From NCBI GenBank assembly GCA_041739465.1, contig JBGSNX010000009.1, positions 3,364 through 67,363 of the forward strand: 64,000 nt of DNA, written 5' to 3'. Of the stretch, positions 25,582 to 33,580 are shown in pieces. Under the pieces are notes generated by a model that was not told where the DNA came from, did not search any database, and was given only the letters and a program-made list of their open reading frames with translations. Source of the stretch: BOKV01 sp041739465 (GTDB taxonomy: Bacteria > Pseudomonadota > Alphaproteobacteria > Rhizobiales > Rhizobiaceae). The position numbers and the translations under genes were made by a program. Every line of letters begins with the position of its first letter. Within the stretch, counting starts at the first letter, position 1.

Positions 25582-27009
25582 ATGGCCCTTTCAGACATAC
25601 TGACAACTGCGAAAAACGAAACCGGCATCACCAATGCCATTTCAGTACTTGCCCAACGTTTTGGTGAAAAACTCAAGACTTCTCATGCCTTGCGCGAGCA
25701 GCATGCAAACACCACCACCTATCTGACCCCACAATGGCCTGATGCAGTGTTTTTCGCCAGCAGCGAAGAAGATGTCTGCGAAGCGGTGAAAATCTGCGCA
25801 ACATACAAGGTGCCGGTGATTGCCTTTGGCACCGGAACCTCGTTGGAAGGGCACGTCAATGCGCCATTTGGCGGCATTTCGATTGACGTTTCCGGGATGA
25901 ACGAAATTGTCGCGGTTCACCCACAGGACCTCGACGTAACGGTTCAACCTGGCGTCACGCGCGAACAACTCAACAATCAGCTGCGTGATCTCGGGCTGTT
26001 TTTTCCGATCGATCCGGGGGCAAATGCCTCCCTGGGCGGAATGGCGGCAACGCGCGCTTCAGGCACCAATGCGGTGCGTTACGGCACCATGCGGGAAAAT
26101 GTCATGAGCCTGCGAGCAGTTCTGCCCGATGGATCGGTGGTTCGCACCGGCGGGCGGGCGCGCAAATCTTCAGCTGGGTATGATCTCACACGGTTGATGG
26201 TGGGCTCGGAAGGCACGCTGGGTATCATCACCGAATTGACCCTGCGGCTGCAGGGCATTCCCGAAGCAATGTCGGCGGCAATTTGTTCGTTTGCCGATGT
26301 GGGTTCGGCTTGCGAGGCAACCATTGCGGCAATGCAGTGCGGCATTCCGATGGCCCGCATTGAATTGCTGGATGCGCAATGTGTCGAAGCAGTGAACGCT
26401 TACTCGAAAACCAGCTTCAGGGTTTCACCGCTGCTGATGCTGGAGTTTCATGGCAGCCCAGCTTCGGTTGCCGAGCAGGCAGAATTGTTCGGGGCGATTG
26501 CCAATGATTGCGGCGGCACCGGGTTTGAATGGGTCAGCAAACCGGAGGAACGAAACCGGCTCTGGAAGGCGCGGCATGATGCCTATTGGGCGCTTCGTGC
26601 CGCAGCACCTGTTGGCAAGAAGGCGCTTTCGACCGATGCCTGTGTGCCCATTTCACGGCTTGCCGAATGTGTATCGGATACCGCCCGCGACATAGCTGAA
26701 AACGGTCTTTATGGCCCGATCCTTGGGCATGTGGGTGATGGCAATTTCCACGCGGCAATCACATTTGATCCCAATGATCCCGATGAATTGCAGCGCGCGG
26801 AAGCCGTTGTCGAGCGGCTGGCTTTACGGGCTGTGGCCATGGAAGGCACATGTACGGGCGAACATGGCATCGGCCAAGGCAAACGGCGGTTCCTTCGGCA
26901 TGAACATGGCAATGGCGCTGACCTCATGGCTGTTCTCAAAAATGCCATTGATCCCGACAACATCATGAACCCTGGAAAACTGCTGGCGCTGGAGCCTCAC
27001 CCGGGCTGA
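25582..27009 (+). CDS. FAD-linked D-lactate/glycolate dehydrogenase (GlcD/LDH-D family), 475 aa
   Basis: The PCMH-type FAD domain shows AFGTGTSLEGHV, VTVQPGVTREQLN, DPGANASLGGMAATRASGTNA and LMVGSEGTLGIITEL. The C-terminal domain has GHVGDGNFH and the final GTCTGEHGIGQGKR, DPDNIMNPGK. These are hallmarks of D-2-hydroxyacid dehydrogenases of the D-lactate (cytochrome)/GlcD group. The ATG at 25582 follows GAGGAG by seven bases; fourteen further upstream codons are open but unsupported. Exact substrate (D-lactate, glycolate or other) is not decided by sequence. Confidence 0.9.
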   Translation: MALSDILTTAKNETGITNAISVLAQRFGEKLKTSHALREQHANTTTYLTPQWPDAVFFASSEEDVCEAVKICATYKVPVIAFGTGTSLEGHVNAPFGGISIDVSGMNEIVAVHPQDLDVTVQPGVTREQLNNQLRDLGLFFPIDPGANASLGGMAATRASGTNAVRYGTMRENVMSLRAVLPDGSVVRTGGRARKSSAGYDLTRLMVGSEGTLGIITELTLRLQGIPEAMSAAICSFADVGSACEATIAAMQCGIPMARIELLDAQCVEAVNAYSKTSFRVSPLLMLEFHGSPASVAEQAELFGAIANDCGGTGFEWVSKPEERNRLWKARHDAYWALRAAAPVGKKALSTDACVPISRLAECVSDTARDIAENGLYGPILGHVGDGNFHAAITFDPNDPDELQRAEAVVERLALRAVAMEGTCTGEHGIGQGKRRFLRHEHGNGADLMAVLKNAIDPDNIMNPGKLLALEPHPG

Positions 27010-27035
27010 ACCAGCGATAGTTTGGAGAAGTCACG

Positions 27036-30000
27036 CTGTACCGCATTTTTATACCCATCGGCGTTCTGGTGGTGATCGCGTTGTTCACGGCGCTGATCGC
27101 CCCGTATTTCATTGACTGGACGTCGTTTCGCCAAGGCTTCGAAAAGGAAGCCTCGCGCATTGTAGGGCAACCGGTACATGTGGCTGGTAAAGCAAGCCTT
27201 CGCATTCTGCCGCTGCCGACAGTGACATTCACCGATGTTTCGGTCGGGGAATACGAAGACGGCACGCCGATGATGACGGTAGAAGCGTTTTCAATGGATG
27301 CCGAGCTCTTGCCGTTTCTTTCAGGCGAAGTAAAAATCGTCGACATGCGGCTGGATCGACCCATGGCGCTTGTCAGGGTCAGTTCAACCGGCGCCATCGA
27401 CTGGACCAGCCGCAAGCAGTTGATTGTCGACCCGCAAAAGGTCGAACTGGAAAACCTTACCGTCACCAACGGGTCGTTTGTCATTGATGGGCTGGCTGGC
27501 GGAAACCGGATCAGTGGCCAGGGCATCAACGCAAAGGTCGGCGCGCAGGCACTGACCGGGCCATGGCACATCGACGCGGACGGGGAGATGGATGGCTCCC
27601 AGACCCAAATGTCGATCAGCACCGGCAGACTGCAAGAGGATGGATCCATACGCTTCGCAATTGATGTGCGGCGCAACAATCAACCCTACCGATTGCAGGT
27701 GGATGGCCCTCTCAAGCTGGACTCCGGCGTCTTGTCGTGGTCCGGCAAGTTTTCCTTCACGCCCGCAATTGGCGCAGACGGCAAGCGCGAGGCAGATGCA
27801 TTGCCGGTATTTGCCAATGGCGTTTTCGAGGCAACGCCCGAGCGGATCAATGTTGAGCAGTATCAGCTGGACATTGGCAATCTTGATGATCCCTACACCA
27901 TCACAGGCAAAGGGCTGGCGGAAATTGGCAGCGTTGTGGCATTTCGGGTCGAAGCCGATGGCCGACAGATCGACCTTGACCGGATCGGCAATTCCAGGAG
28001 CGCACCGGAACAGAAATTGACGCAGCGTCTTGCGGCAGTCCGCGCGATTGTCGACCGTATTCCGGTGCCGCCGGCGATTGGCGAAATCAGCCTTGAAATA
28101 CCCGCCGTCGTTGCTGGTGACACGGTGATCCGGGAAATCAGTGCAATCGTGAAGCCGGACGGAACCGGCTGGAGAATTTCCAACCTGCGCGCCAGCTTGC
28201 CGGGCAACACGACAATCGAGGCCGATGGTCTGCTGGGTGTCGCAGACGACTTCGGCTATTCGGGCAGGATGTTGCTTGCAACACGCCAGCCGACCGGGTT
28301 TGCCAACTGGCTAGCGGGCGGCAGCGACCAGTCCCTGCGTCGGCTCAAGAGCGCCGGGTTTTCCGCCAACGTGACTTTGACGCAAAACCAGACCAGCTTT
28401 GATGCTCTGGAACTTGCACTCGACAATGTCATCATCAAGGGATCGCTACAACGGCTGCAACCTGAAAATGGCAGGCCGGCAATCATTGCCAACCTTTCCG
28501 GCGATACTATCGATATCGAGGATCTCAAGGCGATCCAGTCCCTCATTGGCGGTGATGCAACCGGTTTTTCCGGCCACGATCTGGATGTCGCATTGAGTGC
28601 GGGTGAAGTGCGCCATGATGGTATGCGGGCCAATGATGTCGATGCGCACATGCGCATAACCGACGGTTCGCTCTCGCTTGACCGGCTCAACATTGGTTCA
28701 CTCTATGGCGCGCAGGTTGAAAGTTCGGGAAACATCACCGATCTGTTGGGCAGTGCCAGCGGCAGTTTCGGCCTCAGGGTTACGGCGGTGGATGGCTCAG
28801 GCCTTGTTTCACTGGCACGTGAGCGTCTGGGAGCAAACCGGTTCCTTGATGCGCTGCTGGATGATCAAGCGCTTTCCGATGACCTCGACGCCCAGGTCAA
28901 AATCGAGGCCAGGCCTGAAGGCGAAGGCGCACGGGCAAGCATCAGCTTGATGGGCAAACTTGGCGGCACCCAGTTTTCGGTTTCCGACCGCATCGATGGA
29001 CGCTTGATCGAGTGGCAGGCAGCGCGGCATGACCTCACGGTAAAATTGTCAAACGAGATGCCCAGTGTGCTGGCACGGCAGCTTTCGCTTCCCGCATTGC
29101 CGTTGGATACAGCAGGTCCCGTTTCGGTTGATCTGGAATTGGCTGGAACGGCACTTGAAAAGCTTGACTTCTCAATTGCCCTGCGCGGATCGCAAACGGA
29201 GCTTGTCGCTACCGGAGTTGGCAAGTTTGCGCCGTTGACTGCAAGTTCATGGCCCGATTTTTCAAAGCCGCAAGTCGACGCGGCATTGACGGCGGGATCA
29301 GGTGACGTTGATCCGTTCATCCAGCTTTTCGGGTTTGCCCCGCCGGGAATGGGCAGTGGCACGCCGCTTTCGCTCAAAGCGGGTATCAAGTCTTCGGACA
29401 ATGCTTGGGTCTTTGAGAACCTCTCCGGGCAATTGGCCGGCAATGCCTTCAGTGGCGCCCTTTCGCTTGACATCCAACCCGCCGCCCGCCCGAAAATCTC
29501 CGGCAATCTCAACACCTCAGTTTTCTCACTTCCAGTACTGGTGGAGTTGGCAACCGGCAGCGGAACCATTGCGGGAGATGAACTCACCGGAGAGGTTTAC
29601 GCCGAATTTGGCCAGCCGGTGTTCGACGGGCTGGATTTTGACATTGCCGTAGAAGCGCAGAAATTTTTGACCGGAGTATCGGAAGAAGGTGTCGGGTTTT
29701 CAGGCCAGGCCAAGCTTTCCGGGGAGACGCTTTCACTGACGGATTTTTCTTTCCAATGGTTCGGTGGAACGCACAAGGGAACTTGGACGCTGCAAAATGT
29801 ATCGGGTTCGGCGGTCGGCAGCCTGTCGGGAAGTCTTGCCGGAGCCGATGCTTCGCTCGCAATGGTCGCAACTGGGCATCCGCCGTTCCTGTCAGGCCGC
29901 GCCAATGTGACCTACAGTCTGGAAATGCTGGGACGCAGTCTCCCGGCATTGATCGCGGGACTTTCGGGAAGCGGCACTGCCCAGCTTGCTGAAGGAAAAA

Positions 30001-30878
30001 TCGAAGGGATCAATCTGGAAGGATTGCCGCAGATACTTGCCGGCGCGGATGTCGACAAGTTCGAAATAAATCCTCAAACCGTGGCTCCGCTTGCGCAATC
30101 CGCCATCTTGTCGGGATCGCTGTCCACGTCGGAAGTTGGGGCGGCGTTCTCGGTCAAGGACGGAGTGGTTGAAATCCGCAATTTGTCGCTGCAGCCTGGT
30201 TTGGGGAGCAATGGCCGGCTTGCTGCCGAGGGCAAGGCCAGCCTTGTGAGCGGTGAGTCGACATTGTCGCTGGCGCTGACCCTTGATGCCGGGGACGAGG
30301 CATTGGCTGGTGCCGAACCTTCGGCAACACTGCTTTTCGAAGGAATTCCCGGAGCCATGAAGCGCAGCTTCGATACCACTGCGCTTGAAGGCTTTCTGGC
30401 TTTGCGCAGTTTCGAACGCGAACAGCGGCGGGTCGAAATTCTGCAGGCCAATGTCCTGGAGAAACAGCGGTTGCGGCGAGAAGTTGTTGTCAGCAACGCC
30501 CGCATTGCGTTTCGCGAACGGCAAAGGCAAGAGGAACTGGCGCGGCTTGAAGCGCTGCAGAAGCAGATCGAGGCGGAACGAAAGGCTGCCGAAGAAGCGC
30601 AAGAACGCCGCAAGGCGGAAGTCGAGGCGGCAAGGAAGGCGGCAGAGGAAGTTCAGGCTCGAAAAGAGGCTGAGGAGCAGCAGGCGCGCAAAGCTGCCGA
30701 GGAGGAAAAGGCACGCAAGGCAGTTGAAGAAGAGAAGGCGCGCAAGGCTGCGCAGACGCTTCAGCAACCCGCGCTGCCAGATGCAATTGAGCAACCGCAA
30801 CCCCCTGTCGCACCCAAAAATGCAGCCGACCAACCCGTCGATCTTCTTGAAAACATCAACAAGCTTTTTGTGCAGTGA
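27036..30878 (+). CDS. very large AsmA-family protein, 1280 aa, probable CTG start
   Basis: An N-terminal membrane helix (YRIFIPIGVLVVIALFTALI) precedes APYFIDW and an AsmA N-terminal domain, a long beta-rich middle, an AsmA_2-like C-terminal region (LEMLGRSLPALIAGLSGSGT... AEGKIEGINLEGL) and a charged Ala/Glu/Lys/Arg coiled coil at about 1170-1250. AsmA-like proteins bridge the inner and outer membranes and are implicated in lipid transport or outer-membrane biogenesis. In frame, the first standard start is GTG at 27069, which would remove half of the membrane helix. A CTG at 27036 with GGAG at 27024-27027 restores the typical N-terminus, and a TAG stop lies at 27018. Confidence 0.85.
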   Translation: MYRIFIPIGVLVVIALFTALIAPYFIDWTSFRQGFEKEASRIVGQPVHVAGKASLRILPLPTVTFTDVSVGEYEDGTPMMTVEAFSMDAELLPFLSGEVKIVDMRLDRPMALVRVSSTGAIDWTSRKQLIVDPQKVELENLTVTNGSFVIDGLAGGNRISGQGINAKVGAQALTGPWHIDADGEMDGSQTQMSISTGRLQEDGSIRFAIDVRRNNQPYRLQVDGPLKLDSGVLSWSGKFSFTPAIGADGKREADALPVFANGVFEATPERINVEQYQLDIGNLDDPYTITGKGLAEIGSVVAFRVEADGRQIDLDRIGNSRSAPEQKLTQRLAAVRAIVDRIPVPPAIGEISLEIPAVVAGDTVIREISAIVKPDGTGWRISNLRASLPGNTTIEADGLLGVADDFGYSGRMLLATRQPTGFANWLAGGSDQSLRRLKSAGFSANVTLTQNQTSFDALELALDNVIIKGSLQRLQPENGRPAIIANLSGDTIDIEDLKAIQSLIGGDATGFSGHDLDVALSAGEVRHDGMRANDVDAHMRITDGSLSLDRLNIGSLYGAQVESSGNITDLLGSASGSFGLRVTAVDGSGLVSLARERLGANRFLDALLDDQALSDDLDAQVKIEARPEGEGARASISLMGKLGGTQFSVSDRIDGRLIEWQAARHDLTVKLSNEMPSVLARQLSLPALPLDTAGPVSVDLELAGTALEKLDFSIALRGSQTELVATGVGKFAPLTASSWPDFSKPQVDAALTAGSGDVDPFIQLFGFAPPGMGSGTPLSLKAGIKSSDNAWVFENLSGQLAGNAFSGALSLDIQPAARPKISGNLNTSVFSLPVLVELATGSGTIAGDELTGEVYAEFGQPVFDGLDFDIAVEAQKFLTGVSEEGVGFSGQAKLSGETLSLTDFSFQWFGGTHKGTWTLQNVSGSAVGSLSGSLAGADASLAMVATGHPPFLSGRANVTYSLEMLGRSLPALIAGLSGSGTAQLAEGKIEGINLEGLPQILAGADVDKFEINPQTVAPLAQSAILSGSLSTSEVGAAFSVKDGVVEIRNLSLQPGLGSNGRLAAEGKASLVSGESTLSLALTLDAGDEALAGAEPSATLLFEGIPGAMKRSFDTTALEGFLALRSFEREQRRVEILQANVLEKQRLRREVVVSNARIAFRERQRQEELARLEALQKQIEAERKAAEEAQERRKAEVEAARKAAEEVQARKEAEEQQARKAAEEEKARKAVEEEKARKAAQTLQQPALPDAIEQPQPPVAPKNAADQPVDLLENINKLFVQ

Positions 30879-30884
30879 GGTTGT

Positions 30885-31109
30885 TCAGGCGCCTTTTTGT
30901 AGCGCCTTGAGAACATGTAGCCGAATGGCCGATGAGAGATTGGCTCCCGGCGGACGGCTCGCATCTATTTCCGTAACCAACCGGGCAACCGGCTTTTGTG
31001 CCATGGTTGCAAGTCTGACCAGTTCCGCCTGAAATTCATCTTCAACCGAATAGCTGGTGCCGTGGCCGTTGATGGTGACCGAATGCTTGCGCAACACTTG
31101 TCCGATCAA
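30885..31109 (-). CDS. ribbon-helix-helix domain protein, 74 aa
   Basis: A small protein with KHSVTINGHGTSYSVEDEFQAELVRLA, the pattern of the arylsulfatase-regulator-like RHH_4 domain common in alphaproteobacteria (beta strand, then two helices). Such proteins may bind DNA, but no target is known. Its start overlaps the stop of the DUF4169 gene by four bases, and it is the last gene of the sspB-DUF4169-RHH operon. Confidence 0.82.
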   Translation of the reverse strand: MIGQVLRKHSVTINGHGTSYSVEDEFQAELVRLATMAQKPVARLVTEIDASRPPGANLSSAIRLHVLKALQKGA

Positions 31110-31318
31110 TTTTCGCCAGTCGGACCCTGAGCGAGCGACACCCTTGGCTCCAACCTGTTGGCCTCGTGACGCTGCTCTTCCAGGTTCGAGATATTCTTCG
31201 CAGCTTTGCGCTGGCTGGCTGGGACCGAGTGGAGCAGACGGTTCGCGTCGGCTTTTGCTTCGGCGTCTTTTCGGGCAACCTGCTTGCGTGCATGCCGCAA
31301 ATTGATGATTTGCGCCAT
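31106..31318 (-). CDS. DUF4169 family small basic protein, 70 aa
   Basis: The start MAQIINLRHARKQVARKDAE, followed by Ala/Arg/Lys-rich helix, matches DUF4169 proteins (consensus beginning M-x-x-I-x-NLR-x-ARK). Function unknown. The ATG at 31318 is chosen because the conserved segment starts there; fourteen extra upstream codons exist within the end of sspB territory. It lies seven bases after sspB and overlaps the RHH gene by ATGA. Confidence 0.82.
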   Translation of the reverse strand: MAQIINLRHARKQVARKDAEAKADANRLLHSVPASQRKAAKNISNLEEQRHEANRLEPRVSLAQGPTGEN

Positions 31319-31325
31319 CGCAGGC

Positions 31326-31898
31326 CTATTTTTTCTTGCGGAACGAATCGAGCGAGACAACTTCGCCGCCAGCTTCGGCGGGCTTTTCAGCCCCCGGATT
31401 GTCTGCTGGCTTTACGGCCTTGGCATCCACCGCAATCTTGGGTTTGACGCTTGGCACCCTTGGGGCTGCAGTTGAAATCGCCGTCGGCCCTTTCGTTGCA
31501 GTCTCAGGCTCTGGCATGTCCGGTTTTGGCAGCGCCGCCATTGGTGCCACGTCAAACTGCAAACCAAATTTCACGGACGGGTCGTAAAAGCCACGTACCG
31601 CGTCGAAAGGAATGCGCAGGCGCTCGCGGATATCGTCAAATGAAAGATCGATTTCGAACGCTGTTTCGGTGACTTCAAGGTTCCAATAACTGTGCTGGAT
31701 CACGATCGTCATTTCGTCAGGATATCGTTCCATCATCCGGGTTGTCAGGCGCACGCCGGGGTAGGCGGTCTGGAAAGTGATGAAAAAATGATGCTGTCCG
31801 GGCAGGCCGGTTCGCTGTACTTCTTCGAGCACTTTGCGGATTACGCGGCGCAGCGCATCCTGGGTGAGAATGTCATATCGGATTTGATCGTCGCTCAT
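31326..31898 (-). CDS. sspB: SspB-family ClpXP adaptor (alphaproteobacterial type), 190 aa
   Basis: The N-terminal substrate-binding domain runs from IRYDILTQDALRRVIRKVLE through HHFFITFQTAYPGV and ERYPDEMTIVIQH to PFDAVRGFYDP. A flexible Pro/Ala/Lys-rich linker leads to the C-terminal ClpX-binding tail VVSLDSFRKKK at 180-190. SspB delivers ssrA-tagged polypeptides to ClpXP. The ssrA gene for that tag lies immediately upstream on the same strand. Start at 31898 is taken from the family N-terminus (MSDDQIRYDIL). Confidence 0.92.
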   Translation of the reverse strand: MSDDQIRYDILTQDALRRVIRKVLEEVQRTGLPGQHHFFITFQTAYPGVRLTTRMMERYPDEMTIVIQHSYWNLEVTETAFEIDLSFDDIRERLRIPFDAVRGFYDPSVKFGLQFDVAPMAALPKPDMPEPETATKGPTAISTAAPRVPSVKPKIAVDAKAVKPADNPGAEKPAEAGGEVVSLDSFRKKK

Positions 31899-32042
31899 GC
31901 TGGCCCTTCGGTTCCGAAAACCGGAATCCCAAGTGAACATATAAGCTGAAAATACTGAAAATCGAAAGGGTAAAGCTGCCCACGCGACAACGCGCCAAAC
32001 CCGTGCATTGGAAAGGACGTTCTTGAGTTGGTCGCAGGGAAG

Positions 32043-32390
32043 AAAAGTGGAGGCTTCTGTTGCCAGGTGCCTCCGAACCCCGCCTGACCGTGCGAACAGT
32101 CAGGAGTTTAAGTTGAAGTCATCACACCGCATTACGCAGCGAGACGAACTTCCGCATAGTTGTCGTTTGCAACTATTGAGACGGCCCGATATCGGCGGGT
32201 ACCATACCGAACGAAAACACAGTCTTTACACCCTCGTCGATCCTGTTTCGCCCCCGCCAGATTGCTTGGTTTACCTTCTGAAACAGGCAACAGCATTCAA
32301 GCAATCTGGTGGAGGCGCCGGGTACCGCCCCCGGGTCCGAATGGTTTATTTCACTGGCCATTTATCGTCATATCCGGCAAGCCGGCACGG
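32043..32390 (-). ncRNA. ssrA: two-piece (circularly permuted) tmRNA
   Basis: On the minus strand the acceptor piece comes first and ends in GGCGCCTCCACCA at 32307. An intervening segment follows, then the coding piece begins GGGGGCGAAACAGGATCGAC at 32255. The 5' GGGGGCG pairs with CGCCTCC of the acceptor piece to give a seven-pair stem with the G3-U70 wobble that specifies alanine. The tag reading frame at 32170-32132 encodes ANDNYAEVRLAA and ends in TAA. The intervening RNA is closed by a perfect 12-base repeat (CCAGATTGCTTG with CAAGCAATCTGG). A GGAGGC/GCCTCC hairpin and TTTT at 32074-32043 end the gene. The acceptor 5' end is approximate. Confidence 0.93.
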
Positions 32391-32392
32391 CT

Positions 32393-32421
32393 AATATAGG
32401 CTTGATTGGCTGCTGAATAAA
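32393..32421 (-). promoter_or_regulatory. candidate ssrA promoter
   Basis: On the minus strand TTTATT (32421-32416) and TATATT (32398-32393) are separated by 17 bases and lie just before the expected 5' end of the tmRNA acceptor piece. Confidence 0.5.
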
Positions 32422-32490
32422 GGCCATTGTGACTGTATTCCGCATGGGAAGCGGTATTGTTCAATAAATGATCCATCGGGGAGAGAGACC

Positions 32491-32802
32491 ATGAGCGATT
32501 ACCTTGCAGATGTGCAGCGCTATGACGCGGGCGCCAGCGCCGACACCGTTCAGAAAATCGTAAAGCACCTTGGCATTGCCCTTCAGAGCAAGGATGCATC
32601 GCTGGTGTCATGCACTGACCCTGCGGAACTCGACCGTGTTCGCGAAAAATGGTGCATGAAAAAGTTGGCCGCCACCGATGCGGCGGCTTGTGATTCAACC
32701 ATCCAGAAAGTCTGCCAGCAGATGGCCGATGACCGCAACAAGCAGCGCGTCACTTTCTATTACCTTGTTGCCAAGCACATGGGCAAACTGGGTTCGCTCT
32801 GA
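32491..32802 (+). CDS. DUF2853 family protein, 103 aa
   Basis: A small helical protein (MSDYLADVQRYDAGASADTV, later KWCMKKLA and a C-terminal RVTFYYLVAKHMGKL) matching DUF2853, a family of unknown function frequent in alphaproteobacteria. GGGGAGAG lies about eight bases before the ATG. Single-gene transcript: divergent from ssrA and followed by a strong terminator at 32839-32864. Confidence 0.88.
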   Translation: MSDYLADVQRYDAGASADTVQKIVKHLGIALQSKDASLVSCTDPAELDRVREKWCMKKLAATDAAACDSTIQKVCQQMADDRNKQRVTFYYLVAKHMGKLGSL

Positions 32803-32838
32803 TTTCAGATGCCAATTGGCTGCAGGCTTGAGATTGCG

Positions 32839-32864
32839 AAGGGTCCCGGTGGGGCCCTTTTTTT
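32839..32864 (+). terminator. rho-independent terminator after the DUF2853 gene
   Basis: AAGGGTCCC, loop GGT, GGGGCCCTT followed by seven T residues; the stem has one G-T pair. Confidence 0.92.
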
Positions 32865-33024
32865 GTTCTAAGTCGCTTGCGCGCGATCTGAATTCCAGTG
32901 CCATTGCGTAGTGTGACCAGGGCATCGCAGTCCTTGTTCACTGGCGGTTCACGGCCAGTTGTCTTGAGCTTGAACAATGTACCCAATAGTCACGGAAGGC
33001 AGCCTCTTTTAGGGAAACCCTTTC

Positions 33025-33486
33025 ATGTCCAACGTTTCAAGACGCGGATTTATTTCATTTGCCGCATTGATGTGCGGTGTCGCACCTTCTCAATTTGCCA
33101 TGGCAATCGAGCAGAAGGTCTTCACAAACGGCGGCTATGCCATCAATGGATATGACCCGGTAGCCTATTTGAAAGAAGGCAAACCGGTTCGCGGAAACCC
33201 TGCGATACAGACTGAGTGGAATGGCGCAGTCTGGCTTTTTTCCACCGAAGAAAACAAGGCCGCATTCCTGTCTGCGCCGGAAGCGAATGCCCCGCAATAT
33301 GGCGGATACTGCGCCTATGCGGTCTCGAGGAATTACACGGCAAAGACCGATCCAGAAGCATTCACGGTGCACAAGGGCAAGCTCTACCTCAACTATTCCC
33401 CAGCAGTGGCGAGTGAATGGAAAAGTGAACTGGAACAGAACATTGTTTCAGGCGACGCCAATTGGCCCGCGCTTGCTGCAAAATGA
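33025..33486 (+). CDS. exported YHS-domain protein, 153 aa
   Basis: The N-terminus MSNVSRRGFISFAALMCGVA resembles a twin-arginine-like or Sec signal peptide cleaved after FAMA. The body carries a YHS domain (GYAINGYDPVAYL, WLFSTEENKAAFL, PQYGGYCAYAVS). YHS domains occur with metal handling proteins, and the Tyr-Gly-Gly-Tyr-Cys segment could bind metal. No neighbour points to a specific metal. Followed by cfa after 94 bases. Confidence 0.87.
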   Translation: MSNVSRRGFISFAALMCGVAPSQFAMAIEQKVFTNGGYAINGYDPVAYLKEGKPVRGNPAIQTEWNGAVWLFSTEENKAAFLSAPEANAPQYGGYCAYAVSRNYTAKTDPEAFTVHKGKLYLNYSPAVASEWKSELEQNIVSGDANWPALAAK

Positions 33487-33580
33487 TGCTTGAGCAAGGC
33501 AATGTGGGGCGACACCGGCTGGATTTGCCCAACCTTAAGTGGTTAACTCATGCAAAGTCTTTTTGGAGGATATGGGCCCC

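Noticed and set aside
29892..30833. 313-codon minus-strand frame opposite the AsmA C-terminus
   Set aside because: Produced by the repetitive Ala/Glu/Lys codons of the coiled coil; Leu/Arg-rich nonsense-like sequence.
30885..31318. RHH plus small basic protein as a toxin-antitoxin pair
   Set aside because: DUF4169 and RHH_4-type proteins behind sspB look like a conserved alphaproteobacterial arrangement, and neither resembles a known toxin.
32008..32394. 128-codon frame across 32.0-32.4 kb
   Set aside because: The region is the tmRNA gene on the other strand; the frame is accidental.
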